This document shows positions 31,278 through 39,692 of a stretch of 40,054 bases of DNA, piece by piece. The notes under the pieces were generated by a model. The model did not search any database. It was not told where the DNA came from and saw nothing but the letters and a program-made list of their open reading frames with translations. A program made the translations under genes and the position numbers. The stretch spans positions 1 through 40,054 of the forward strand of contig WJIV01000271.1 of the NCBI GenBank assembly GCA_014730055.1, written 5' to 3'. This DNA comes from Candidatus Bathyarchaeota archaeon. GTDB taxonomy: Archaea; Thermoproteota; Bathyarchaeia; TCS64. Each line of letters begins with the position of its first letter. The first letter of the stretch is position 1.

Positions 31278-33524
31278 TTAGACTGCAACCCGATACCTGT
31301 CCATTAGTTCTGCGCGTTTTCCCTCGTTCCATCCGGTGACATCTGTATAGTACCCCGTTATTCTGCTCCACCATCGAACGGCATCTGAGCCGCAGTTGGG
31401 GCACGCATTTAACAATCCTGCACTGGTATTCTGGCACTTGCTACAGACGCTTAGGTCTTTGGTGTAGCTGAAGTATCCTATCTGGCTGTTACGGGCGATC
31501 CTCTGTGTTAGCTTGTATAGTGCCTCTGGGTCTGAGCTGCTCTCACCTATCCACGCGTGGAAAATGTTACCCCCACTGAGGATTGGGAAGAATTTGTGCT
31601 CAATGTCTATTCTTTTTCCCAGCGGGACCTTTGCTCCAACATATGTATGGGTCCCGTTGGTGTAATAGACAGGGGCATCTCTCTTTGTCGGAACTCCCTT
31701 GATGGAGCTCAGGTCGCCCTTTATGTAATTTCTTGCTGTGCTTCGGTACTCAGGACTTAATAGGTCGCTTACTGCAAAAGTCTGGGCAGTTGACTCTGCG
31801 GGTGTTCTCGCGAGCATCACGTCCCACCCGCTCTTCATTTCCAGTCCTTTTCTGAATTTTTCCATATCTAAGAGTAGCTTTATCGCTAGTCTAACTGCGT
31901 CAGGGTGCTCATGTAGCTGGTAGCCTGTGAATTGCTGGACCATCTCGTTTATTCCAACTACACCAATTACGTTCACCAGTTCGTCGAAGTCTACAGCTGG
32001 TGGTCCTCTCTTGCCAGTTCGGGGATCTCTCGGACGTTGGGTTGCAAAGGGGACAAGATCACTTCCTATGGCGCTATCCATCCATTTGTGCTTCGCCTTG
32101 AATACACCCATTGATAGACGCATGGCTTCCTTAGCTCCCTCAAGTAGCTTGTCATAATCTCCGTTAGCCTTGTATGCCAGTCTTGGCATGTTGAGGCTTA
32201 CTACCTGCCATCCGCCCATGCTGAAGTGCATTCCGTCTTGGAAGTAGAGTTTCTCGTGGAAGTTTTCATCAGTTTCTGGGGTGTTGGCGAACTGGTATGC
32301 ACAGCATTGGTAGCAGCTTATCCCGTTTCCGTAACCACGGTATGCCGGGAGCATGTTGTCGAAGTAGGGTGCTCCAAACTTTGAGACTCCTTCATGTACT
32401 AGGAGCCAGAGATCGTCGTATTCTGGTTTGAAGAACTCTGGGCTAATATAGTTCTCATTCTTGGGGAAGTTGAAAGGCTTTCCCCAGAAGTCGCCCTCTA
32501 AGGCGACCTCATTAATGGCCCTGAAAAGCATCTGGACTTCATCCTCATAGTCGCCATAGGTATCTGGCCCGACCTGTCCTTTCATCACCACTGGTACGTC
32601 TTTCCATATGTTTGGGACGCCCATGGGTAGCTGTATGTTGCTGAAGACCAGTTGACCTCCCCTTGTAACGTAGGTTTGGGTCAGCTCATAGAACATCATC
32701 TGTGCTAACTGCTTTACCTCTTTGTAGGGCATTCCTCTGATGAAAGGCGCTAGGAACATCGTGTAATACATGAATCCCTGTCCACCGCTGAAATTTGTCT
32801 GACCAGCTGCGAGGACTTTGACGCTGTGGAGAATGGCTACCTCAGGTTGTTTGGCAGGTCCTGCTACGCTGCTCCTAAACCCTGTCCCATCAGGTAGGAG
32901 GCCGTAATAGAGGAAGTATCTGAGATCCCAGTCCTGACAGAAAGGTCTTGTACCGAAGTACTCCAAAGTGTGGATATGTATGTCTCCTTGGTGGTGGGCT
33001 GTTGCTAGTTTTGGGTCCATGAGGAGCAGATACTGTTCTTTACTCAGTCTATCAGCCTTCTTCTTGTGAACTGTCTCGGGATTTGGCTGGAGGTTCGCGT
33101 TCTCTTTTGCCTCAAACCCAGTACCCGTGTCTATCTGATATGCATCAAAGATAGGAGCCCCTACCCTAGTTAGAAGATTTCTGTATATACTGAACTCTGG
33201 GACCTCGTAGCTCCACTCAAGTAGAATATTGTTTGTAATCTCCCTAATCATGGGCCCTGATACATAGCGAGGCCGGGTCAAGCGTATTCTGCGCTCAACC
33301 TCGTCAGCTATCTTCTCAGCTGTAAGATTGCTTATAGCCGGGATATCAAACATTTTCTCGGCAAGCACCGTCTCCCTGTTCAACATGTCCATTATGCGTT
33401 CCTTTTCCCAGGGGACGAGGTACCCGTCCGTTGTATGTACCATGGGCATTCCCATGAATACGCTTTCTGTGAAGAATTCCTCAATACGTCTCTGATACGG
33501 TGATCTGTCATTACCCTTTGCCAT
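31278..33524 (-). CDS. nrdD: Anaerobic (class III) ribonucleoside-triphosphate reductase
   Basis: Glycyl-radical enzyme that makes dNTPs without oxygen. It has 748 residues with an ATP-cone-like N-terminus (about 25-110) and a core with QTNFSGGQGFMYYTMFLAPF. Cys-rich GNGISCYQCCAYQF supplies candidate active-site thiols. A zinc site CSKC ... CPNCG leads to the glycyl-radical loop RITGYYTDV near the C-terminus. The activase NrdG is not in this window. It overlaps the redoxin gene by 1 nt, and the two form a nrdHD operon. Adjacent NrdH suggests a redoxin-dependent rather than formate-dependent subtype, by analogy with NrdD2 enzymes. Confidence 0.96.
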   Translation of the reverse strand: MAKGNDRSPYQRRIEEFFTESVFMGMPMVHTTDGYLVPWEKERIMDMLNRETVLAEKMFDIPAISNLTAEKIADEVERRIRLTRPRYVSGPMIREITNNILLEWSYEVPEFSIYRNLLTRVGAPIFDAYQIDTGTGFEAKENANLQPNPETVHKKKADRLSKEQYLLLMDPKLATAHHQGDIHIHTLEYFGTRPFCQDWDLRYFLYYGLLPDGTGFRSSVAGPAKQPEVAILHSVKVLAAGQTNFSGGQGFMYYTMFLAPFIRGMPYKEVKQLAQMMFYELTQTYVTRGGQLVFSNIQLPMGVPNIWKDVPVVMKGQVGPDTYGDYEDEVQMLFRAINEVALEGDFWGKPFNFPKNENYISPEFFKPEYDDLWLLVHEGVSKFGAPYFDNMLPAYRGYGNGISCYQCCAYQFANTPETDENFHEKLYFQDGMHFSMGGWQVVSLNMPRLAYKANGDYDKLLEGAKEAMRLSMGVFKAKHKWMDSAIGSDLVPFATQRPRDPRTGKRGPPAVDFDELVNVIGVVGINEMVQQFTGYQLHEHPDAVRLAIKLLLDMEKFRKGLEMKSGWDVMLARTPAESTAQTFAVSDLLSPEYRSTARNYIKGDLSSIKGVPTKRDAPVYYTNGTHTYVGAKVPLGKRIDIEHKFFPILSGGNIFHAWIGESSSDPEALYKLTQRIARNSQIGYFSYTKDLSVCSKCQNTSAGLLNACPNCGSDAVRWWSRITGYYTDVTGWNEGKRAELMDRYRVAV

Positions 33525-33769
33525 TATCTTACTATCTCCATTACAAATTTCTCTTTCAGCTCCTCACCCTCGAATAATTCCTCAGAAGGCTCTACCCTAT
33601 CCTCAGCCGTTAAAATTGGGGGATTACCAAACATATTCAACATAATAAAATTTGTCTGGGCCTCAGTGTCAAACCAATTTGACTCAAATTCAACACCCTC
33701 TTTCTCGAGGTAAGCCTTGAGCTTATCGCACTTTGGGCAATCGGGGAGGGAGTACACTGTGATCGTCAT
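33524..33769 (-). CDS. nrdH: NrdH-like glutaredoxin/thioredoxin-fold redoxin
   Basis: An 81-residue thioredoxin-fold protein with N-terminal TITVYSLPDCPKCDKLKAYL, where C-P-K-C is the redox pair. NPPILTAEDRV supplies the cis-Pro, and the C-terminal helices are short. It lies first in the nrdHD operon, so its likely job is to supply electrons to the reductase. The gene start is the ATG at 33769, 19 nt after a perfect 11-bp inverted repeat. Confidence 0.88.
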   Translation of the reverse strand: MTITVYSLPDCPKCDKLKAYLEKEGVEFESNWFDTEAQTNFIMLNMFGNPPILTAEDRVEPSEELFEGEELKEKFVMEIVR

Positions 33770-33788
33770 TCATTACACACTCTTTATG

Positions 33789-33816
33789 TAGTGTCTGCCG
33801 AAGATGGCAGACACTA
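33789..33816 (-). promoter_or_regulatory. Perfect 11-bp inverted repeat before nrdHD
   Basis: TAGTGTCTGCC and GGCAGACACTA are exact inverted copies separated by six bases (33800-33805). A TATA-like TAATATATGA (33841-33850, minus strand) would start transcription close to 33820, so the repeat would lie at the very 5' end of the nrdHD mRNA, or act as a DNA operator. On the plus strand it is followed by TTTTTT, but no plus-strand gene reaches it. Confidence 0.6.
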
Positions 33817-33968
33817 TTTTTTATTGAATAAGTGTAATCATCATATATTAGAATGATGTTATTTCTAATAATACTACTAAGTATGTCCTCCCAAATTGTT
33901 TAGACAACTTATATCTCAGCGTTATTGTCTCAATTTTTTAAAACAATATTATGTTTTGTGTTTCTCAC

Positions 33969-33997
33969 TATTATTATTTATATATTTCATAATAATA
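33969..33997. promoter_or_regulatory. Inverted repeat flanking the TATA box of the CARF regulator
   Basis: TATTATTAT (33969-33977) and ATAATAATA (33989-33997) are exact inverted copies around TTATATATTTC, the probable TATA element of the gene beginning at 34037. It could be an autoregulatory operator. The A/T-only sequence makes chance similarity more likely than for the nrdHD repeat. Confidence 0.4.
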
Positions 33998-34036
33998 AGA
34001 TTAATTTAGTCTCAAACGATCATTCAGGTGATATAT

Positions 34037-34849
34037 ATGACAATAATCGTCTGCCTTGTCGGACAACATTATCAACGGGCATTTGATGGAATCCGATATT
34101 GGAGCAAAATCCATGGGATTACGAAGTTATACTTACTTTACAGCAAGGCAGAAAATGGTAACCCCTTCGCATACATGAGTGAGAAGAACGCGAGGGAGCT
34201 CAGGGAGAAATTAGAGATACTCGATCCAATACTTGTGGATTTTGATCCCACTGAGCAGAGAAGTGCCTTCAGGACGATATATGGAATACTTAATCAAGCA
34301 AGAGAGGCAGGTGAAGAGGTTCTTATTGATATCACCAGCACAACGAATGTTACAATGGGCATAGCCCTAACAACAGCCCTTATGTTCAGAAATGCACGAG
34401 TATACAGCGTACCTGGAAGTGACCCAGGGTGGTACATACAGGGCAGGCCAGGGGACGATGAGTTTGAGAAATGGTTTGAGAGGGCGAGAAATCAGGAATC
34501 CAGAGATCCAACTGAAATTCAGTTACCGGGATACCGGCTTGAACCCAGTACAAAACACGAGGAGAAAGAATGGGAGAGAGAAAAGCGTCTTCTTGTGCTA
34601 TTGAGGCAAAATGATGGACAAGCGGACTCGATAAGTGATATTATCCGCTGGTTTGGATATAAGGCAGCTAATAGTACTCTTAGAAACAGGTTCAGCAGAA
34701 TAATAAATAGGTTGGAAATGAAAGGGCTGGTCGATGCAGAAAAAGGGAGCAAGATGAAGGAGGTTATGCTCACGGAGTTTGGAGAAATTTTTGCAGAGGC
34801 ACTTGAAGATCAAGGCGTACCTCCGGAGATGCCTAGGAGAAATCGTTGA
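34037..34849 (+). CDS. CARF-type (HFX_2341/Csa3-like) winged-helix transcription regulator
   Basis: A 270-residue two-domain protein. The N-terminal Rossmann-like domain (1-130) has IIVCLVGQHYQRAFDGIRYW and the motif LIDITSTTNVTMGIAL, as in CARF ligand-sensing domains of Csa3 and HFX_2341-family proteins. The C-terminal region (about 175-262) is a winged helix (LLVLLRQNDGQADSISDIIR, FSRIINRLEMKGLVDAEKGS, VMLTEFGEIF). The ATG at 34037 follows AGGTGAT; the GTG at 34028 is inside that site. No cas genes or CRISPR array exist in the window. It is divergent from nrdHD. The ligand, if any, is unknown. Confidence 0.85.
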   Translation: MTIIVCLVGQHYQRAFDGIRYWSKIHGITKLYLLYSKAENGNPFAYMSEKNARELREKLEILDPILVDFDPTEQRSAFRTIYGILNQAREAGEEVLIDITSTTNVTMGIALTTALMFRNARVYSVPGSDPGWYIQGRPGDDEFEKWFERARNQESRDPTEIQLPGYRLEPSTKHEEKEWEREKRLLVLLRQNDGQADSISDIIRWFGYKAANSTLRNRFSRIINRLEMKGLVDAEKGSKMKEVMLTEFGEIFAEALEDQGVPPEMPRRNR

Positions 34850-35037
34850 ATTAATGTGTAAATTTCTGATCATTTATCCGATTAATTTTGGGTCGAAAAT
34901 ATCATATGCTACAACATCCCCCTCGGTGTATAATATGTAAGATTACCAACTATATTATGGGTATTATGGTTAGGGGGTCTTTTTCAGCTATGTTTTTATT
35001 GTGATTCCTTAACTGATGCATTATAGTTGAGGGACAT

Positions 35038-35826
35038 ATGTTGAAAGCACAGGTATTACTCACTCCCGCTGAAGGTAAGAGACTTATCGCTAAAGCAATT
35101 AGTAATATGGAACCAATTCAGATGGCTTTTGAGGATGGTATTCTGATAATTGCAACAAGCACAACCTCGGCTTATGTAGCTGAGGAGATAATGGGAAAGG
35201 AGATCCCTGATAAGGGAATGTTCACAGCTGGAGTTGTTACAAAAGATGGTCTACACGTGACAAAATCAGAGGGTAGATACAAGCATTATGTGTTCGAGAA
35301 GGGAGAGTTAAAGGAATTGGATACCTCTGATCTAGTACCCTATCTTTCAAAGATGGGTCCATCAGATGTATTCATTAAAGGCGCAAATGCCATCGATCCC
35401 TTCGGAGCAGCAGGTATTCTCCTTGCGGGGGAAGGAGGAGGTACAATAGGTAGAGCGTGGGGATACATCGTAAGAAATGGGATACAATTGGTAATCCCTG
35501 CTGGGCTGGAGAAACTTGTGCCTGTAAGTCTTACTGATTACGTCTCCCAGATGGGGACCGGGGTAATAGATTCTGCCCATGGGTGGAAGTGCGGAATGCT
35601 AGTTGTTCATGGTCAAATTATAACCGAGATGGAGGCAATGAAGTTCCTATTTGGGGTCGAAGCCGTCCCAATAGGAGGTGGAGGAATAGACGGAGCAGAA
35701 GGCTGTAAGATATTTCTCCTCGAGGGTCCAAAGGACAACATTGATCTCGCGATTGAGGTCTTGGAAAAGATCAAAGGTGAACCCAAACTTACCACACAGG
35801 TAATGGACGTTCCTAAGGGCAGATAG
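35038..35826 (+). CDS. Conserved hypothetical protein with glycine-rich core
   Basis: A 262-residue soluble protein. Notable segments are LTPAEGKRLIAKAI at the start, FIKGANAIDP, GILLAGEGGGTIGRAWGYI, LVIPAGLEKLVP and AVPIGGGGIDGAEGCKIFLLEG. The regular alternation of strands and glycine turns suggests an enzyme or nucleotide/CoA-type binding fold, and the sequence looks highly constrained, but I cannot name the family. It is a single gene with TTTTTATTG about 40 nt upstream and GAGGG before the ATG. The 188-nt gap before it holds no feature I can identify beyond this promoter. Confidence 0.85.
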   Translation: MLKAQVLLTPAEGKRLIAKAISNMEPIQMAFEDGILIIATSTTSAYVAEEIMGKEIPDKGMFTAGVVTKDGLHVTKSEGRYKHYVFEKGELKELDTSDLVPYLSKMGPSDVFIKGANAIDPFGAAGILLAGEGGGTIGRAWGYIVRNGIQLVIPAGLEKLVPVSLTDYVSQMGTGVIDSAHGWKCGMLVVHGQIITEMEAMKFLFGVEAVPIGGGGIDGAEGCKIFLLEGPKDNIDLAIEVLEKIKGEPKLTTQVMDVPKGR

Positions 35827-35903
35827 TTTCCACTTTTCAAATCTCTATTTTGATGCATCCAATACGTGTGGTTTATTGGGAGTGTATCCTACGTCTATAC
35901 GAT

Positions 35904-36260
35904 ATGTCTAGAGAGATACAGAATCTATTACTTGGTTTAGAGGACCTAAGAGAAAAGCTTCAGGAAAGCTTAGATCAAACAACGGAGGCAGCTAATATTG
36001 CTTCAGAACTCAGTAATGAGTGGTGGATGGAGACCGCCACGGAGTTAGATGATTATTCAATAAGGATTAGGAATATAATCGAGGATCTGGATGCCACTCT
36101 TGAAGAAGGCAAGACAATGTTCGAGGACTATGAGGAACGTGAGAGAACACTACGCAAACCAGATGATGATGAAGAAAACCTCGAGTGGAGAGAAGAAGAA
36201 GACGTCGTAGACAAGACCTATTGGAGAGAGAAAAACAGGGAACGCGGAGCTACCTTTTAA
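35904..36260 (+). CDS. Coiled-coil hypothetical protein
   Basis: A 118-residue acidic, helical protein from the ATG at 35904. The frame is open from 35850, but the extra residues look non-coding and include a TTTATTG promoter-like run. Residues about 1-85 form heptad-rich helices (REIQNLLLGLEDLREKLQESL, SIRIRNIIEDLDATLEEG). The tail is charged (DDDEENLEWREEEDVVD). No family is recognised. It precedes cbf5 by 27 nt and may be cotranscribed with it. Confidence 0.72.
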   Translation: MSREIQNLLLGLEDLREKLQESLDQTTEAANIASELSNEWWMETATELDDYSIRIRNIIEDLDATLEEGKTMFEDYEERERTLRKPDDDEENLEWREEEDVVDKTYWREKNRERGATF

Positions 36261-36287
36261 AACATCTACCTTTATTCAGGTGTAATA

Positions 36288-37268
36288 ATGAGCAAGAAGC
36301 CGGCTTGGGAGATTGAGAAGCAGGTCCGAATAAAGGCCGAGGACTTTACCAACCCAGAGTATGGTAGTCCACCTAATGAAAGATCGATAGAGGACCATAT
36401 TAGATTCGGTGTCGTTGTCATCGATAAGGTCCCTGGCCCAACAAGCCATGAGGTAGCTAGCTGGGTCAAAAAGTTATTGGAGCTAGATAAGGTGGGTCAC
36501 GGGGGAACCCTGGACCCTAAAGTAACCGGTGTCCTGCCAATTTGTCTCCAGGATAGTACAAAAGTAGTACAGGCATTGCTGGAGGCAGGTAAAGAGTACG
36601 TATGTGTAATGCGTACTCACTCAGAAGAGGATGAAGATCGGGTACGTGAATCTCTAAATTATTTCACTGGTGAAATTTTCCAGCGCCCCCCAGTCAGGAG
36701 CTCAGTACGTAGACGTCTTAGAACACGTTGGATATACGGCATAGAATACCTGGAGGGAGATGGTAGTAACTGGCTCTTCAAGGTCAAATGTGAGAGTGGG
36801 ACGTACATCCGAAAGCTATGCTATGATGTCGGGGAGTATCTCGGTAGCGGAGCCCATATGCAGGAACTGCGAAGGACTAGAAGCGGTCCCTTTGTTGAAG
36901 AGGATCTTTACGATATGTATGATTTCACGGATGCCATTGACAGGTGGAAGAACGGAGATGAAGATTATCTCCGTGAAATCATAAGACCTATGGAAGACGC
37001 CCTCCAATTGTTGCCGAAGATATGGGTCAGGGACAGTGCGGTGGAGGCCATTTGTAACGGTGCTCAACTGGCTGTACCTGGAATATTACGATATGAGACT
37101 GGTATCGGTGAAGGTGACCTGATAGCTGTAATGACCGCTAAAAACGAGGCCATTGCTCTTATGAAGGCAGATATGAGTAGCGGTAAGATCCAGGCTGAGG
37201 ATCATGGAATCGCTGCCACTCCTGAAAGAGTTCTCATGCCTATGGGTACCTATCCTAAAATGTGGTAA
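36288..37268 (+). CDS. cbf5: tRNA/rRNA pseudouridine synthase Cbf5 (dyskerin)
   Basis: Catalytic subunit of archaeal H/ACA ribonucleoproteins, converting guided uridines of rRNA to pseudouridine and able to act on tRNA U55. The 326-residue protein shows GVVVIDKVPGPTSHEV, the catalytic-Asp motif GHGGTLDPKVTGVLP, KEYVCVMRTHS, the QRPPVRSSVRRRLRTR loop and YIRKLCYDVGEYLGSGAHM. A C-terminal PUA domain (about 240-320, LPKIWVRDSAVEAICNGAQL, GDLIAVMTAKNEAIAL) follows. The ATG is preceded by AGGTG. Its last 7 nt overlap the methyltransferase frame if that starts at 37262. Confidence 0.97.
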   Translation: MSKKPAWEIEKQVRIKAEDFTNPEYGSPPNERSIEDHIRFGVVVIDKVPGPTSHEVASWVKKLLELDKVGHGGTLDPKVTGVLPICLQDSTKVVQALLEAGKEYVCVMRTHSEEDEDRVRESLNYFTGEIFQRPPVRSSVRRRLRTRWIYGIEYLEGDGSNWLFKVKCESGTYIRKLCYDVGEYLGSGAHMQELRRTRSGPFVEEDLYDMYDFTDAIDRWKNGDEDYLREIIRPMEDALQLLPKIWVRDSAVEAICNGAQLAVPGILRYETGIGEGDLIAVMTAKNEAIALMKADMSSGKIQAEDHGIAATPERVLMPMGTYPKMW

Positions 37269-37873
37269 GCGTGAGTGAGCACTACTTCACGTCCTCCCCG
37301 AGTAGCGAGATTGAAAAAGGTCTCATAAAGACATTCATAAGAGGAAGGGAGTATACATTTCTCACAGCTTCAGGGCTGTTCAGCTATAAGAGAATAGATA
37401 ACGGTACGAGGCTTCTAGTTGAATCTATGGTAATCCCTCAGAAGGGCTTATTCCTGGACATGGGCTGTGGTATAGGAGTTATAGGCTTGGTTGCAGCGAG
37501 GGAAAATCCTGAACTGAATGTTGTTATGATTGATATCAACCCGAGAGCTGTAATGATAGCAAGTGAAAATGTTGAGAGGATGGGCTTGGAGAATGTGGAG
37601 GTTCTTGAAGGATTCTTATACGAGCCAGTAGAGGGAAGGATTTTCAATACAATCGTATCTAATCCCCCTGTTTCGGCTGGTATGAGTCGTATTGTCGAGC
37701 CTCTGGTTAAGAATGCTTCTAAGCATCTTGCTTCAGAGGGTAGCATACAGCTAGTTATCCAGTCCCAGAAAGGAGGAAACACACTGGCTGAATATATGAC
37801 TGAGGCTTTCGGTGAGTACAAAATTCTTGCTAGAAGCGGTGGCTACCGCGTGCTTATTTCTACCACGAATTGA
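37262..37873 (+). CDS. RsmC-like class I methyltransferase
   Basis: A 203-residue SAM-dependent methyltransferase of the small RsmC/YbiN-like type found in archaea, presumed to act on RNA. Seen are HYFTSSPSSEIEKGLIKTFIRGREYTFLTASGLFSYKRID, the SAM motif LFLDMGCGIGVIGL, VVMIDINPRAVMIA and motif IV VSNPPVSAG, which carries the NPP of N-methyltransferases. The start is GTG at 37262, overlapping cbf5, or GTG at 37271. Coupling to cbf5 fits an rRNA-modification role; the target base is not determined. Confidence 0.9.
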   Translation: MVSVSEHYFTSSPSSEIEKGLIKTFIRGREYTFLTASGLFSYKRIDNGTRLLVESMVIPQKGLFLDMGCGIGVIGLVAARENPELNVVMIDINPRAVMIASENVERMGLENVEVLEGFLYEPVEGRIFNTIVSNPPVSAGMSRIVEPLVKNASKHLASEGSIQLVIQSQKGGNTLAEYMTEAFGEYKILARSGGYRVLISTTN

Positions 37874-37929
37874 GTGAAAGTGTTTAAGTATCGCTTCATA
37901 TTAGCCCTTGCGATTACAGGACGATTATA

Positions 37930-39237
37930 ATGAGCATGAGGCGGTTAGATGAGACGGACCCTGAGATTCTTAGGGCGATAGAAAATGAGGTAGGAAGGAT
38001 ACAGAGCGGTGTAGAGTTAATCCCGAGCGAAAATTTTGTCTCACTATCAGTTATGCAGGCGATGTCAAGTGTATTCACAAATAAATACAGCGAAGGATAT
38101 CCGGGAAGAAGATACTACGGTGGCAATGAGTTTGTTGACCTGATCGAACGACTCGCCGTAGATAGAGCCAAGGCGCTCTTTAATGCTGAGCATGTAAATG
38201 TGCAACCATACAGTGGTAGCCCAGCTAATCTTGCTGTCTACTATGCCCTCCTCGAGATAGGAGACAAGTTTATGGGAATGGATCTCGATGCGGGGGGACA
38301 CCTGACACACGGTAGCCCTGTTAACTTCTCAGGACGGTTCTATGAACCTGTCTCATATAGTGTGGATCCTGAGACTGAGCTCTTGGACATGGATGAAGTA
38401 AGAAAACTAGCTGAGAAAGAAAAGCCAAAGATGATCATTGCAAGCCTGACTTCCTATCCCCGTACATTGCCCTTCAATGAATTCTGCGAGATAGCCAAAG
38501 ATGTGAACGCTTACAGTTTTGCAGACATCAGCCATATAGCAGGTTTGATAGTTGGGGGAACACATCCCTCTCCTCTACCTGAGACCGATATTATCACTAC
38601 AACAACGCACAAAAGCCTAAGGGGCCCGAGAGGCGCAATAATAATGTGTAAGAAAGAGGATCCCTACAAAGATATTTACCACGCTGTTACAGAGAAGAAT
38701 CTTGCTCAACTTATCGACTCGGCCGTATTTCCTGGTCTCCAAGGAGGGCCCCACGATAACATAACCGCGGCAAAAGCAGTCTCTTTCAAAGAGGCTATGC
38801 AGCCAGACTTTAAGGAATATGCCCGACAGGTTGTTGAAAATGCTAAGACGCTGGCGAATGAGCTAATGAATCATGGACTAAAGCTAGTGACTGACGGTAC
38901 CGATAATCACCTGATGGTCATTGATCTTCGTCCAAAAGGACTTGATGGTAAGGGTAAGTTACTGCAGTCTGCAATGGATAAAGCAGGAATCACTGTTAAC
39001 AAAAACAGTGTTCCTTTTGATGACGCCAGTCCATTTAACCCATCCGGTCTTAGGCTTGGCACTCCTGCCGTTACAACGCGTGGAATGAAGCAATCTGAGA
39101 TGAAGGTTATTGCTAGCTGCATTTCAAGGGTAATAGAGAACTACGAAAATGATGGAATCCTCCTGAAGATAAGAGATGAAATACAAGATCTGGTTCAAGA
39201 CTTTCAAATTTATCCAAATTTTACAGTATTACGATAA
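37930..39237 (+). CDS. glyA: Serine hydroxymethyltransferase
   Basis: PLP enzyme interconverting serine and glycine with a tetrahydrofolate or tetrahydropterin C1 carrier. It has 435 residues with LIPSENFVS, YPGRRYYGGNEFVD, the HLTHGSPVNFSG loop, FADISHIAGLIVGG, the PLP lysine in TTTTHKSLRGPRGA and GLRLGTPAVTTRG. A TATA-like TTTAAGTATCG lies about 40 nt before the ATG. The stop directly abuts the stop of the convergent Lrp gene, so the two transcripts must overlap. Confidence 0.97.
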   Translation: MSMRRLDETDPEILRAIENEVGRIQSGVELIPSENFVSLSVMQAMSSVFTNKYSEGYPGRRYYGGNEFVDLIERLAVDRAKALFNAEHVNVQPYSGSPANLAVYYALLEIGDKFMGMDLDAGGHLTHGSPVNFSGRFYEPVSYSVDPETELLDMDEVRKLAEKEKPKMIIASLTSYPRTLPFNEFCEIAKDVNAYSFADISHIAGLIVGGTHPSPLPETDIITTTTHKSLRGPRGAIIMCKKEDPYKDIYHAVTEKNLAQLIDSAVFPGLQGGPHDNITAAKAVSFKEAMQPDFKEYARQVVENAKTLANELMNHGLKLVTDGTDNHLMVIDLRPKGLDGKGKLLQSAMDKAGITVNKNSVPFDDASPFNPSGLRLGTPAVTTRGMKQSEMKVIASCISRVIENYENDGILLKIRDEIQDLVQDFQIYPNFTVLR

Positions 39238-39690
39238 TCAGATGATAAAATACTGCGGATGGATGGGTTCCTCAACTGCCCAGATGCTTGACTCCATCTT
39301 CATAACTCCTTTAATCTCAGATATCTCCCTCCCAAGTTCCCCATAGTGTTTAAGGTTGTGAACTACCGCAAGTGCAAGTAAGTCATGCTTTCCCATTGTT
39401 CTGGTCGCGACTATAATGTTTGGCATCTCGATTAGCTTTCTTAAAATTGTGTCAGGATTAACGTTCTCAGTGTGAATGGAATCTAGGTGGAAGACTGCAA
39501 TACCCTCGTAACCTATTTTATCCAAGTTCATTACTAGAGTGCTTCCTCGGATTACACCGTCTTCTACGAGCTTATTGAAGTGGTTTATGACCGTATCCGT
39601 TGCTTTTCCTGCTTTGATGGCTATACTCCTGAAGCTTTTTCTTGCATCCTCAGTAAGCTGATCCATAATCAGTTTATCTAGTTCGTCCAA
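39238..39690 (-). CDS. Lrp/AsnC-family regulator
   Basis: A 150-residue Lrp-type regulator: HTH (about 1-60, LDKLIMDQLTEDARKSFRSI, VINHFNKLVEDGVIRGSTLV) plus a RAM ligand-binding domain (65-140). The start is TTG at 39690 with GGAGGAG upstream, 2 nt after the stop of another Lrp gene. The tandem pair suggests co-translation and possibly a heteromer. Effector unknown; being convergent with glyA does not by itself imply control of it. Confidence 0.92.
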   Translation of the reverse strand: MDELDKLIMDQLTEDARKSFRSIAIKAGKATDTVINHFNKLVEDGVIRGSTLVMNLDKIGYEGIAVFHLDSIHTENVNPDTILRKLIEMPNIIVATRTMGKHDLLALAVVHNLKHYGELGREISEIKGVMKMESSIWAVEEPIHPQYFII

Positions 39691-39692
39691 AT

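Noticed and set aside
33789..33822. GC stem followed by TTTTTT read as an intrinsic terminator on the plus strand
   Set aside because: No plus-strand gene enters from the left; nrdD and nrdH run the other way, so a regulatory site is the better explanation.
33820..34020. Short repeats such as TTATTATT and AACTTATATC as a possible CRISPR leader or array
   Set aside because: There are no direct repeats with regular spacers and no cas genes; this is ordinary A/T-rich promoter sequence apart from the noted dyad.
36760..36984. Plus-strand frame of 74 codons inside cbf5
   Set aside because: It is an out-of-frame shadow of cbf5, whose own frame is unbroken and carries the catalytic motifs.
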